From positions 1 through 32,348 of the forward strand of contig RFSG01000022.1 of NCBI GenBank assembly GCA_009924095.1: DNA of 32,348 nt, given 5' to 3'. The translations under genes were made by a program, and so were the position numbers. The notes under the pieces were generated by a model. The model was not told the origin of the DNA. It ran no database searches and worked only from the letters and a program-made list of their open reading frames with translations. The DNA comes from Sphingobacteriia bacterium (GTDB lineage: Bacteria; Bacteroidota; Bacteroidia; J057; RFSG01). Positions 17,793 to 24,248 of this stretch are shown one piece after another (within the stretch, counting starts at the first letter, position 1; each line of letters opens with the position of its first letter).

Positions 17793-18920
17793 ATGACCTT
17801 TTCATTTCAAAAACTATTTTATTCGTTAGGTGGATTATTATTATTCTTACTATTCCTTTCTGTCGCAAAATCAATTTTAATCCCATTAGCATTTTCTTTA
17901 CTACTCACTTTCTTATTATTACCAATAGTTAAGAAATTATGTTCCATCGGAATTCCAAATGTAATTAGCATTTTGATTTCCTTAATAATAGGAATTGCTG
18001 TAGTTGGACTCACAGTTTTATTCTTTTATTCTCAGATGCGAGAATTGGCACAAGACATTTCTCTTATTAAAAACAAGATTCTATTATTATTGGCAAATAT
18101 TACTGATTTTTTTAATGCAAACTTTACGATGTTGCCTAAGTTAGAAAAAAATGATTTATTACAAAAAAGTAAAGATTTACTAAACAACTCAACCGGAGAT
18201 ATCTTTAGAACAGCAGTAGATAATGGAGCAGCCTTCCTTACCGGATTGATGGAATGTATTATTTTTTCTGTATTTACCCTTTTATACAGAAAAGGTTTAA
18301 TACAGGCATTAATACAATTTTTTCCCAATACCCAATATCCCGTTGTTTTTAAGATGATTCAATCTATTAGAAACATAGGGCAAAGATATTTTTTAGAATT
18401 AATCTTAGTAGTCGTAATTATTGGCATTACCAATAGTGTGGGGCTATGGATAATAGGCTTAGAAAATCCCTTATTATTTGGGTTTTTGGGGGCTGCGCTT
18501 TCTATCATTCCTTATGTTGGAACGATAAGTGGAGGTGCCATTGCCGTAATCTTTGCATTTCTTACCTCCGACTCCATTTGGATGGCCGTTCAGGTAGCGA
18601 TTTTATTCTGGGCAGTACAATGGATATCTGATAATTTCTTGAGTCCAGCATTAGTGGGAAGTAGTTTAGATTTAAATGCTTTTACCGCAATTTTAAGCTT
18701 AATTATTGGAGCGATGTTATGGGGGCTGTCTGGAATGATTTTATTTCTACCCTTTACAGCCATGCTCAAAGTGGTTTGTGAACAATATATTGAATTAAAA
18801 CCCATCGCCACTTTATTGGGAAATGAAATACATATTAATCGCAACAAAAAGCCGAATAAAACGGTTGAGTATTGGAAGTCCATCTTTTCGAAAATTAAAT
18901 TTAATAAAATCAAGAAATGA
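17793..18920 (+). CDS. AI-2E family transporter (PF01594 type)
   Basis: The 375-residue protein has the layout of this family. Two N-terminal spans (about 7-50) include LIPLAFSLLLTFLLLPIVKKL, followed by a span near 60-80. A soluble amphipathic region (~85-150) contains the family's DISLIKNKI...F segment. The core holds GLENPLLFGFLGAALSIIPYVGTISGG and the C-terminal spans VAILFWAVQWISDNFLSPALVG and LNAFTAILSLIIGAMLWG. Family members include the proposed autoinducer-2 exporter TqsA and Na+/H+ antiporters, so the substrate cannot be assigned. It is 28 bp before the DUF3052-like gene; co-transcription is likely. Confidence 0.88.
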   Translation: MTFSFQKLFYSLGGLLLFLLFLSVAKSILIPLAFSLLLTFLLLPIVKKLCSIGIPNVISILISLIIGIAVVGLTVLFFYSQMRELAQDISLIKNKILLLLANITDFFNANFTMLPKLEKNDLLQKSKDLLNNSTGDIFRTAVDNGAAFLTGLMECIIFSVFTLLYRKGLIQALIQFFPNTQYPVVFKMIQSIRNIGQRYFLELILVVVIIGITNSVGLWIIGLENPLLFGFLGAALSIIPYVGTISGGAIAVIFAFLTSDSIWMAVQVAILFWAVQWISDNFLSPALVGSSLDLNAFTAILSLIIGAMLWGLSGMILFLPFTAMLKVVCEQYIELKPIATLLGNEIHINRNKKPNKTVEYWKSIFSKIKFNKIKK

Positions 18921-18948
18921 ATTTAACATTCTAATTTACTTTTAAGCC

Positions 18949-19425
18949 ATGCAATCACTCGCTACAAAATTAAATTATAAACCTTGCCCAGAAATATACT
19001 TATTAAATATTCCGGATAATTTAAGCAGTCAAATATTAGAACAATTTCCGGATTCCATTATCAATACGGAATTTGTGTCGGGTCATAAAATTCATTTTCT
19101 ATTAGCTTTTGTGCAAGAACAAAAACAGTTAGATAATATCATTCATGAATGTATTCCTGAATTATTTCAAGATGCTATCTGCTGGTTTGCTTATCCTAAG
19201 AAATCATCTAAGAATTTAATAAGTGAAATAAACAGGGATATGGGATGGGATTTGATTGCCACTTACAAATTAGAAGCAGTTCGAGCGATTTCCATTGATT
19301 CAGATTGGTCGGCCTTACGTTTTCGAAAAGTTGAATACATCAAACAATTGAAGAGAAACAATTTAGCGATAAAATCTCCTGAAGGTAAACTTAAAATATC
19401 CCAACAAAATCCAGATAAATCTTAA
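18949..19425 (+). CDS. DUF3052-like cytosolic protein
   Basis: The 158-residue product has no signal peptide or membrane segment. It shows the pattern I associate with DUF3052-type proteins: an N-terminal AxKLNYKPCPEIYLLNIPDN block, a central strand region (IHFLLAFVQEQKQL), ICWFAYPKKSSK, and the C-terminal INRDMGWDLIATYKLEAVRA followed by DSDWSALRFRKVE. The fold is probably a small alpha/beta domain of unknown function. Its TAA shares bases with the stop codon of the convergent ogt gene (overlap 19422-19425), leaving no room for a terminator between them. The family name is from memory of the motif order and is uncertain. Confidence 0.6.
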   Translation: MQSLATKLNYKPCPEIYLLNIPDNLSSQILEQFPDSIINTEFVSGHKIHFLLAFVQEQKQLDNIIHECIPELFQDAICWFAYPKKSSKNLISEINRDMGWDLIATYKLEAVRAISIDSDWSALRFRKVEYIKQLKRNNLAIKSPEGKLKISQQNPDKS

Positions 19426-19946
19426 AATAAGGATAGCGGCATATTGCCTGAAAATGCTGCTTCAAGAGACAATAAAGATGACTTCCGGGTGATACCCCCT
19501 TGATAGCCTGTTAATTCAGCGGCTTTGCTTACAATTCTATGACAGGGGATCAGAATTAAAAATGGATTTTGTCCTATCGTTGCTCCTACTGCTCGCACTG
19601 CCAGTGGATTGTTCACTTCGCTGGCTATTTCTGCATAAGTAGCCGTTCTACCGTAGGGAATGGTCTGTAATTTGGTCCATATTTCATTTTGAAATTCTGT
19701 GCCTTCTAAAGACAATGGCAAATTGAAAGAAAAACGCTTGCCTAAGAAATAATCTGAAACTTGACTTTGTAATTCAAGCGCCAATGGAAATTCTGAGGGT
19801 AATATTTCTTCCAAATTGCCAAACTTGTAAATTAATTGTGGCAAAGAATCTAAAAAACTAAAGGCATAAATTTTTCGAGTATTTAAGATTGCCTGCATTT
19901 CTCCAATTGGAGTTGAGATAATATATCTCCCATAAAACATACTCAT
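19422..19946 (-). CDS. ogt: Methylated-DNA--[protein]-cysteine S-methyltransferase
   Basis: This suicide enzyme repairs O6-methylguanine (and O4-methylthymine) by moving the methyl group to its own cysteine. The 174-residue product has an N-terminal ribonuclease-like domain with the STPIGEMQAIL block. The catalytic domain carries FQNEIWTKLQTIPYGRTATYAEIA, the arginine-finger region RAVGATIGQNP (118-128, hinge N127) and the active-site PCHR (134-137, nucleophile C135), followed by GYQGGITRKSSLLSLE. No Ada-type N-terminal regulatory domain is present, so it is the constitutive Ogt/MGMT form. It is convergent with the DUF3052-like gene and divergent from mscL. Confidence 0.95.
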   Translation of the reverse strand: MSMFYGRYIISTPIGEMQAILNTRKIYAFSFLDSLPQLIYKFGNLEEILPSEFPLALELQSQVSDYFLGKRFSFNLPLSLEGTEFQNEIWTKLQTIPYGRTATYAEIASEVNNPLAVRAVGATIGQNPFLILIPCHRIVSKAAELTGYQGGITRKSSLLSLEAAFSGNMPLSLF

Positions 19947-19962
19947 GCTAATAGAAAAAAAA

Positions 19963-19994
19963 TTGTGTCAAAATAGTATTGTTGATTACCTTTA
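19963..19994 (+). promoter_or_regulatory. Candidate promoter of mscL
   Basis: TTG (19963-19965), a 21-base spacer and TACCTTTA (19987-19994) fit the Bacteroidota pattern TTG-N19-21-TAnnTTTG with one mismatch in the last base. The -7 element ends 14 bp before the mscL ATG, which would give a very short leader. Confidence 0.35.
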
Positions 19995-20008
19995 TTCCTC
20001 AAAAACAT

Positions 20009-20407
20009 ATGAATAAAGTTATACAAGAATTTAAAACTTTTATCCTCAGAGGAAATGTAGTAGATCTGGCAGTGGGTATTATAATAGGCGGTGCCTTTGG
20101 TAAAATTGTGACTTCAATGATCAATGATATCCTGATGCCACCGTTAGGACTACTCATTAACAACATGGATTTTAGGGATTTAAAAATAACCATTGGCGGG
20201 GATAAAGAAAGTTTGGTAAGTATAAATTATGGGAATTTTATTCAAACCGCCTTTGAGTTCCTGTTAATTGCCTTGGCCGTATTTATTTTGGTTAGATTTA
20301 TGAATGCGCTTCACCGAAAAGAAGAAACTCCAGTAGTAGCCACTACCCCCAGGGAAGAAGAATTATTAACAGAAATTCGGGATATTCTTAAAAACAATAA
20401 CGCATAA
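20009..20407 (+). CDS. mscL: Large-conductance mechanosensitive channel
   Basis: MscL opens under membrane tension to release solutes during hypo-osmotic shock. I take ATG 20009, because the upstream TTG frame start would add ten residues not seen in the family and overlap the likely promoter. The 132-residue product has the hallmark N-terminal helix and TM1 (EFKTFILRGNVVDLAVGIIIGGAFGKIV). TM1 runs into the pore constriction NDILMPPLGLL; a periplasmic loop (NNMDFRDLKITIGGD) follows, then TM2 (YGNFIQTAFEFLLIALAVFILV) and a cytosolic charged helix (EEELLTEIRDILKNN). All parts are intact and the length is normal. It ends at a strong bidirectional terminator. Confidence 0.96.
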   Translation: MNKVIQEFKTFILRGNVVDLAVGIIIGGAFGKIVTSMINDILMPPLGLLINNMDFRDLKITIGGDKESLVSINYGNFIQTAFEFLLIALAVFILVRFMNALHRKEETPVVATTPREEELLTEIRDILKNNNA

Positions 20408-20411
20408 AATA

Positions 20412-20439
20412 AAAAAGGGCTTACATATAAGCCCTTTTT
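20412..20439. terminator. Bidirectional intrinsic terminator between mscL and the VOC gene
   Basis: A perfect 11-bp inverted repeat (AAAAAGGGCTT and complement) has a 6-base loop and is flanked by A and T runs, so it can work on both strands. It starts 5 bp after the mscL stop and lies 18 bp from the stop of the convergent VOC gene. Confidence 0.85.
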
Positions 20440-20456
20440 CCAGATTCAATAATAAA

Positions 20457-20843
20457 TTAATTACCCGAATGTAGTCCGATACGGTTTCCTTCAGTATCAT
20501 GAATAAACGCCATATAACCCGTTTCTTCATTAATTAGTGTTTTGGGCATTTCAATTTTTCCACCTGCACTTTCTACACGATCCAATACTTTTTGCAAATC
20601 AGGATTTGCATTTAAATAAATAATTGAACCTGTCATTCCGGGTTTGTGATAATCACTTTTTACCAAAGCCCCACCCACATGCGGAGGTTGAGAGGGCAGC
20701 ATCATCATATGCATACCCATCATTTCCACTTCTTCTAATTGGGTATCTAAGATGGTTTCATAAAATGTTTTGGCTTTTGCTGCATCTTGAACTGAAATTT
20801 CAAACCAATTCAACGCATTGGTGTTGGCACTAAGTTTTTCCAA
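20457..20843 (-). CDS. VOC-superfamily (glyoxalase-like) protein
   Basis: The 128-residue protein has the paired beta-alpha-beta-beta-beta modules of the vicinal-oxygen-chelate fold. The first is NALNWFEISVQDAAKAKTFYETIL, running to a methionine-rich strand (MMGMHMMMLPSQP). The second is GSIIYLNANPDLQKVLDRVESAGGKI, ending with GYMAFIHDTEGNRIGLHS. The final DTEGNRIGLHS is the usual last strand in antibiotic-resistance-like and uncharacterised VOC proteins. The first-module metal ligand of glyoxalase I is not obvious, so I assign no substrate. The start is a TTG; no ATG lies upstream in frame before a stop, and a later TTG before NWFEIS is a possible alternative. Confidence 0.8.
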   Translation of the reverse strand: MEKLSANTNALNWFEISVQDAAKAKTFYETILDTQLEEVEMMGMHMMMLPSQPPHVGGALVKSDYHKPGMTGSIIYLNANPDLQKVLDRVESAGGKIEMPKTLINEETGYMAFIHDTEGNRIGLHSGN

Positions 20844-21161
20844 TATAAAACAAATTAATATTGAAAGATAAATTAATTACCGAGGGTATAACTTACAAAT
20901 CGCCCTCTAAATCCAAATCTACAGAAAAAAATAAATCTATTTAAAATTAGTTTCAAACTTAATATTATCCTAATATTATCGCTACCTGGATTTAAAAATC
21001 GAGTTCTTCTGCAGGAAATATTATCTTCTGGCTTTTCACTCCGGATAAATCCCCATTATAGTTAAATTTGTTTATTAAAGTTATCTTTTCAAAGCCTCTA
21101 AGTCTGATAAGTATTAAAACTTTTCTAATTAATTATCCTAATCAAAAATAAAAGAACTGAG
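20844..21161. other. 318-bp AT-rich spacer with a repeated 9-mer
   Basis: I see no gene here on either strand. It separates the VOC gene from a gene remnant. The only structure noted is AATATTATC repeated three times, at 20961, 20972 and 21017 (spacings of 11 and 45 bases, close to whole helical turns). It may be a protein-binding site or chance in AT-rich DNA. Confidence 0.4.
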
Positions 21162-21410
21162 ATGTTGCATTTTCTTACAGAGCTATCGATCCGCAATAAA
21201 CCTTTGTTTGTTTTCGGATTACTTTGTTTTTGCGCGGCGGTTTTTTTTTTAATTTTCTCCCGCTTTTCCAGCCTTCAGGTTTTGGGAGTGAATGCCTGGT
21301 ATAAACCCATTAAATTTGCTCTATCCATTGGAATCTATTGTTGGACCCTCGGATGGCTACTCCATGATTTACCGGATTTCTCCATCTGCCCTTTTAATAT
21401 CTTAAATTGA
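21162..21410 (+). pseudogene. N-terminal stub of a multi-span membrane protein
   Basis: The ATG opens an 82-codon frame with two hydrophobic spans (LFVFGLLCFCAAVFFLIFS and FALSIGIYCWTLGWLLHDL) linked by LQVLGVNAWYKPIKF. The NAWYKPIKFALSI segment looks like the conserved N-terminal part of a longer polytopic membrane protein family that I cannot name. After LLHDLPD the sequence turns into unrelated residues (FSICPFNILN) and stops at 21408-21410, just where a P-type ATPase frame takes over. I therefore read it as a truncated remnant and not a whole gene; a functional short protein is possible but unlikely. Confidence 0.55.
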
Positions 21411-21963
21411 AATTACAGATTCTATACGCTCGGAAAGTAAAAATGCTATTCAAGCTTTAGTAGCCCAAGGGCTGGCGGTTTATTTATTAACGGGAGATGG
21501 AGAAGAACCTGCAAAAGTTGTGGCAGAGGCTTGTGGTATTCTGAATTATAAAGCAAATTTTTCACCTTTAGATAAATCTAAATTTATAGCAGAGCGTCAG
21601 GCAGAAGGACATAAAGTTTTGATGGTGGGGGATGGAATTAATGATGGGCCTGCATTAGCATTGGCAGAGGTAAGTATTGCGATGGGCGGAGGAAGTGACT
21701 TAGCGCATCAAGCGGCAGAAATTATTTTACAAAAAGAGGATTTAAATAATATTCCCTTAGCCTTAAATATTGCGCGAAAAACCTGGCATATTTTACAACA
21801 AAATTTATTTTGGGCATTTATTTATAATTTATTATTTATTCCTTTAGCTGCCGGACTTGGGGAAGTTTTTCACGGATCCACCTTAAATCCTATGATGGCA
21901 AGTGCTGCCATGTCTTTAAGTAGTATTAGTGTGGTATTAAATAGTTTAAGATTGAAAAAATGA
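21406..21963 (+). pseudogene. C-terminal fragment of a copper-type P1B ATPase
   Basis: Homology starts abruptly at ATT 21406, right after an in-frame TAA, with IEITDSIRSESKNAI. It continues through the P-domain LLTGDGEEPAKVVAEACGI, the hinge block VLMVGDGINDGPALALAEV with the essential GDGxND, and MGGGSDLAHQAAEIIL. The last two membrane helices follow (QQNLFWAFIYNLLFIPLAAGLG and NPMMASAAMSLSSISVVLNSLRL). These are the final ~185 residues of a CopA-like transporter of ~700-750. The metal-binding domains, the CPC helix, the actuator and the DKTGT phosphorylation site are all missing. An internal GTG (21520) cannot restore activity. The remaining frame has no further stops or frameshifts, so the loss looks recent or the join is an assembly artefact. 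Confidence 0.85.
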
Positions 21964-22017
21964 TAATGTAATTTATAAAAGAGTAATATTAAATACCATA
22001 AAAGGTTATAAATAAAC

Positions 22018-22114
22018 TTACTATTTTATTCTTTCTACACATTTTTCGCCCTTGCAGGCGGCCCCGCCTGCAAGGATAAAATGGTATTGCATGTTGTTTT
22101 CGTCAACGTTTGTT
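22018..22114. repeat. Copy 1 of a ~97-bp direct repeat with REP-like hairpin
   Basis: This unit begins TTACTATTTTATTC and ends near CGTCAACGTTTGTT. It contains a perfect 10-bp hairpin with a 4-base loop (CTTGCAGGCG, loop GCCC, CGCCTGCAAG at 22051-22074). The same unit recurs 147 bp downstream with scattered mismatches. Both copies keep the hairpin stem exactly while the loop and single positions differ, which suggests that the stem is what is preserved. No coding frame is credible here. Confidence 0.8.
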
Positions 22115-22140
22115 CGTTGCAGATGGATACGCCTGCAACG
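22115..22140. repeat. Spacer hairpin between the two repeat copies
   Basis: CGTTGCAG (22115-22122) and CTGCAACG (22133-22140) form an 8-bp stem around a 10-base loop. The stem shares the TTGCAG / CTGCAA core of the flanking hairpins, so three related palindromes stand in a row over ~170 bp. Confidence 0.65.
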
Positions 22141-22164
22141 GCAGGGAGGGATTTATAACTTAAT

Positions 22165-22261
22165 TTACTATTTTATTCTTTCACCACCTTTTCCGCCCTT
22201 GCAGGCGACTGCGCCTGCAAGTATAAAATGGTATTGCATGTTGTTTTCGTCAACGTCTGTT
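22165..22261. repeat. Copy 2 of the ~97-bp direct repeat
   Basis: This copy lies 147 bp after copy 1. It keeps the 10-bp stem (CTTGCAGGCG / CGCCTGCAAG, 22198-22207 and 22212-22221) with loop ACTG in place of GCCC, and repeats the ATGGTATTGCATGTTG and TTTTCGTCAACGT stretches. Beyond it the sequence becomes unrelated, 77 bp before the stop of the copper-monooxygenase-like gene. The hairpin could also act as that gene's terminator, although no T-run follows on the minus strand. Confidence 0.8.
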
Positions 22262-22338
22262 GGTTACAAAGCTAAAGAACATTCGTTTGTGTTGTGTGTT
22301 ATTTTTAGGAGTAAATAATATACTTTACTCTATATTCT

Positions 22339-23694
22339 CTAATCCCCCTCTAAAGAAATATTTTCATCCCCGGATTGATAAGGAATATAAGTAAGAATAA
22401 ATTGAAACATCTCATCGGTTGTTTTCATAGACCCCTCCCTTTCCCTGATTTCTTGAGGAGGAGAATAAGGATTATTAGGATTTTTTTCTGTATTGTCAAA
22501 TACACCTTCTGCCCATATTGTCGATCCTTTGGGTATTTTAACCGGCTGGGGAAACGTATAAAAATATTGCCATCTGAAATCCCATCTGGGAATCGAAATC
22601 AAACGAATGGTATCCTGATCAGGTGTTAATGCCCAAGCCTTAAATGACTTTCCAATCAAATGCATGTGTGGATTTAAGGTCAATAAAGAAATATCTTCTT
22701 TAATTAATAAATGGGAATAATACTTTGATATTTTATGGGGTGGAATAATTAAGGGGGGTTCAACTGCGGATACCCCTAAGGTTCCTAAGATTAATTCCTG
22801 AGTGGGGCGTTTCGGAAAATCTTTATCAAAATAAATTCGGAAATAACTCTGATCAAAAGTATCTATAGGACTCGGACCATAATGCAAATTCTTAATATAT
22901 AATGCTCCTTTTTCAGGGAATACATATCCTCCAATTCCATTTGGATACGCTGAATAAAATACCCCTGGTAAATAATTAATAACAGAGGGTTGCAAGGCAG
23001 GATAACTTCCATCGTCCTGTAATAATCCTAACTTTCTATGAATTAAACCCGGATGCGAAATTTCATTTTCATCAATCCAGGGTTCGCCTTCAAAAACATC
23101 CTTTTTTAATTGGGGAACATACGATAACAAATGACCATTTAAATGATGCACCAATTCCCGATTTCCGGGTACAAATTCAATAGCCTTTATGGGTTTTTTC
23201 TCGGGTAATTGAAAAGGAAATTTCATTGCCAGAAAATGATCGGTATTGTCCCCGGGAATAAAAAAAGGAGAAGGCATTTTAAGAATTAAATCAGGTTTGC
23301 CTAATTTATCCATAAGCCCATCCTGATAAATTGGAACCATGGGTTTTTGGGTAGTATCTCCTGCAGGAGCTTTTGCTTTCGCCCATTGTTGCAGAATTTC
23401 GATTTCCTGATCGGTTAGTCTACGCTCTTCCAGAAAATGGGTATAATCAGGATCTGCAGGCCAAGGGGGCATCGTTCGACTGAGCGTTATTTTAGCAATG
23501 GTCTTTGCTCGTTTGGCTGCATCTTTATAGGTTATTAATGAAAAGGGACCTGGCGCACCGGGTCTATGGCAAACCACACAATTTTTATATAAAATAGGAG
23601 CAACGTCAGAAGCCCAATCTGGTGGTGTTTCAGGACCACATCCAGAAATAATAACTAATATTATATTAACTAATATTATTATTCGATAATACAT
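22339..23694 (-). CDS. Lipoprotein with haem-c domain and PHM-like copper monooxygenase domain
   Basis: The 451-residue protein has a lipoprotein signal (IIILVNIILVIISGC, lipidated C19). A short cytochrome c domain follows, with a CVVCH haem site (C39, C42, H43) and RTMPPWPAD, whose Met may be the sixth ligand. Residues ~130-440 show the ligand set of copper type II monooxygenases (PHM/DBH): H183-H184 (VHHLNGH) and H271 (LHYGPS) for one copper, H343-x-H345 (NPHMHLIG) and M429 (TTDEMFQF) for the other. Such enzymes hydroxylate C-H bonds using electrons delivered one at a time; the fused cytochrome may supply them. It overlaps the redoxin gene by 16 bp. The substrate is unknown. The fold assignment comes from motif order and spacing and not from a search. 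Confidence 0.8.
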   Translation of the reverse strand: MYYRIIILVNIILVIISGCGPETPPDWASDVAPILYKNCVVCHRPGAPGPFSLITYKDAAKRAKTIAKITLSRTMPPWPADPDYTHFLEERRLTDQEIEILQQWAKAKAPAGDTTQKPMVPIYQDGLMDKLGKPDLILKMPSPFFIPGDNTDHFLAMKFPFQLPEKKPIKAIEFVPGNRELVHHLNGHLLSYVPQLKKDVFEGEPWIDENEISHPGLIHRKLGLLQDDGSYPALQPSVINYLPGVFYSAYPNGIGGYVFPEKGALYIKNLHYGPSPIDTFDQSYFRIYFDKDFPKRPTQELILGTLGVSAVEPPLIIPPHKISKYYSHLLIKEDISLLTLNPHMHLIGKSFKAWALTPDQDTIRLISIPRWDFRWQYFYTFPQPVKIPKGSTIWAEGVFDNTEKNPNNPYSPPQEIREREGSMKTTDEMFQFILTYIPYQSGDENISLEGD

Positions 23695-24248
23695 CCCACT
23701 GCCGTTGTTTTAGGGTTGGTTACAGGTAATCCAGATTGAATTTGAGTTAAGGCATCGTCCAAATCATGTTGGGTAATTTTAGCTCTTTTATTGGATAATG
23801 ACCATGCCCAATTGTCAATTCTGCCCTGATATAAGATTTTTCCACTGGGATTACAGACTACTACTTCGGGAGTAATGGTAGCAGACAAAGATTGGGTTAA
23901 TTCTTTTTCGGTATCTAATATTGCAGAAAAGTCAAGCCCATATTTTTGGGTATATTTTTTTATTTCTGCCGGGGAATAAAAAGTTCCCGGAAATACCGTT
24001 ATCCAATAAAATTTATTACTAGCATATTTTACTGCCATTGATTTTAAAACCGGAGCATAACTCTTACACAACGGACATTCAGGAGAAAGAAATAAATATA
24101 TTTGAATTCCGGGAAAATCAACGGCAGGGGTAATTTGTCCTCCCATTAATTTAGGATAGGATTTATGCCTCCAATCGGTTTGACCAAAACTGGTGAGCGC
24201 AATTCCTATCCCTAAAAACAATAAAACAATATATCTTTTAAAAGCCAT
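23679..24248 (-). CDS. Periplasmic redoxin (thioredoxin/AhpC-TSA fold)
   Basis: The 189-residue product has a signal peptide (RYIVLLFLGIGIALTSFGQ, cleavage after ~22). The thioredoxin-fold domain carries the active-site SPECPLC (C58 and C61), the TFYSPAEIKKYTQKYGLDFSAILDTE segment and the cis-proline region ATITPEVVV. This is followed by GKILYQGRIDNW. A third cysteine sits near the C-terminus (VGCIIE, C186). It probably reduces or resolves disulfides, or handles peroxide, in the periplasm. Its start overlaps the M61 gene by 11 bp and its end overlaps the haem/copper protein gene by 16 bp. In other phyla I recall redoxin, cytochrome and PHM-like modules fused in one protein, which supports a joint role (recollection, not checked). 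Confidence 0.85.
   Translation of the reverse strand: MAFKRYIVLLFLGIGIALTSFGQTDWRHKSYPKLMGGQITPAVDFPGIQIYLFLSPECPLCKSYAPVLKSMAVKYASNKFYWITVFPGTFYSPAEIKKYTQKYGLDFSAILDTEKELTQSLSATITPEVVVCNPSGKILYQGRIDNWAWSLSNKRAKITQHDLDDALTQIQSGLPVTNPKTTAVGCIIE

Noticed and set aside
18590-18913. 107-codon minus-strand frame
   Set aside because: It is antisense to the AI-2E family transporter, which has clear family motifs; no start context or recognisable domain.
19979-20407. TTG 19979 as the mscL start
   Set aside because: It adds ten residues not seen in MscL proteins and would overlap the likely promoter; the ATG at 20009 gives the normal N-terminal helix.
21520-21963. Reading the P-ATPase fragment as a functional 147-residue protein from GTG 21520
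   Set aside because: In-frame homology extends 38 codons upstream of this GTG, and the fragment lacks the phosphorylation site and most membrane helices, so it cannot be a transporter.
22052-22318. 88-codon plus-strand frame inside the repeat region
   Set aside because: It encodes the same peptide twice because it runs through both copies of the DNA repeat, and it crosses the hairpins; this is a by-product of the repeat and not a gene.
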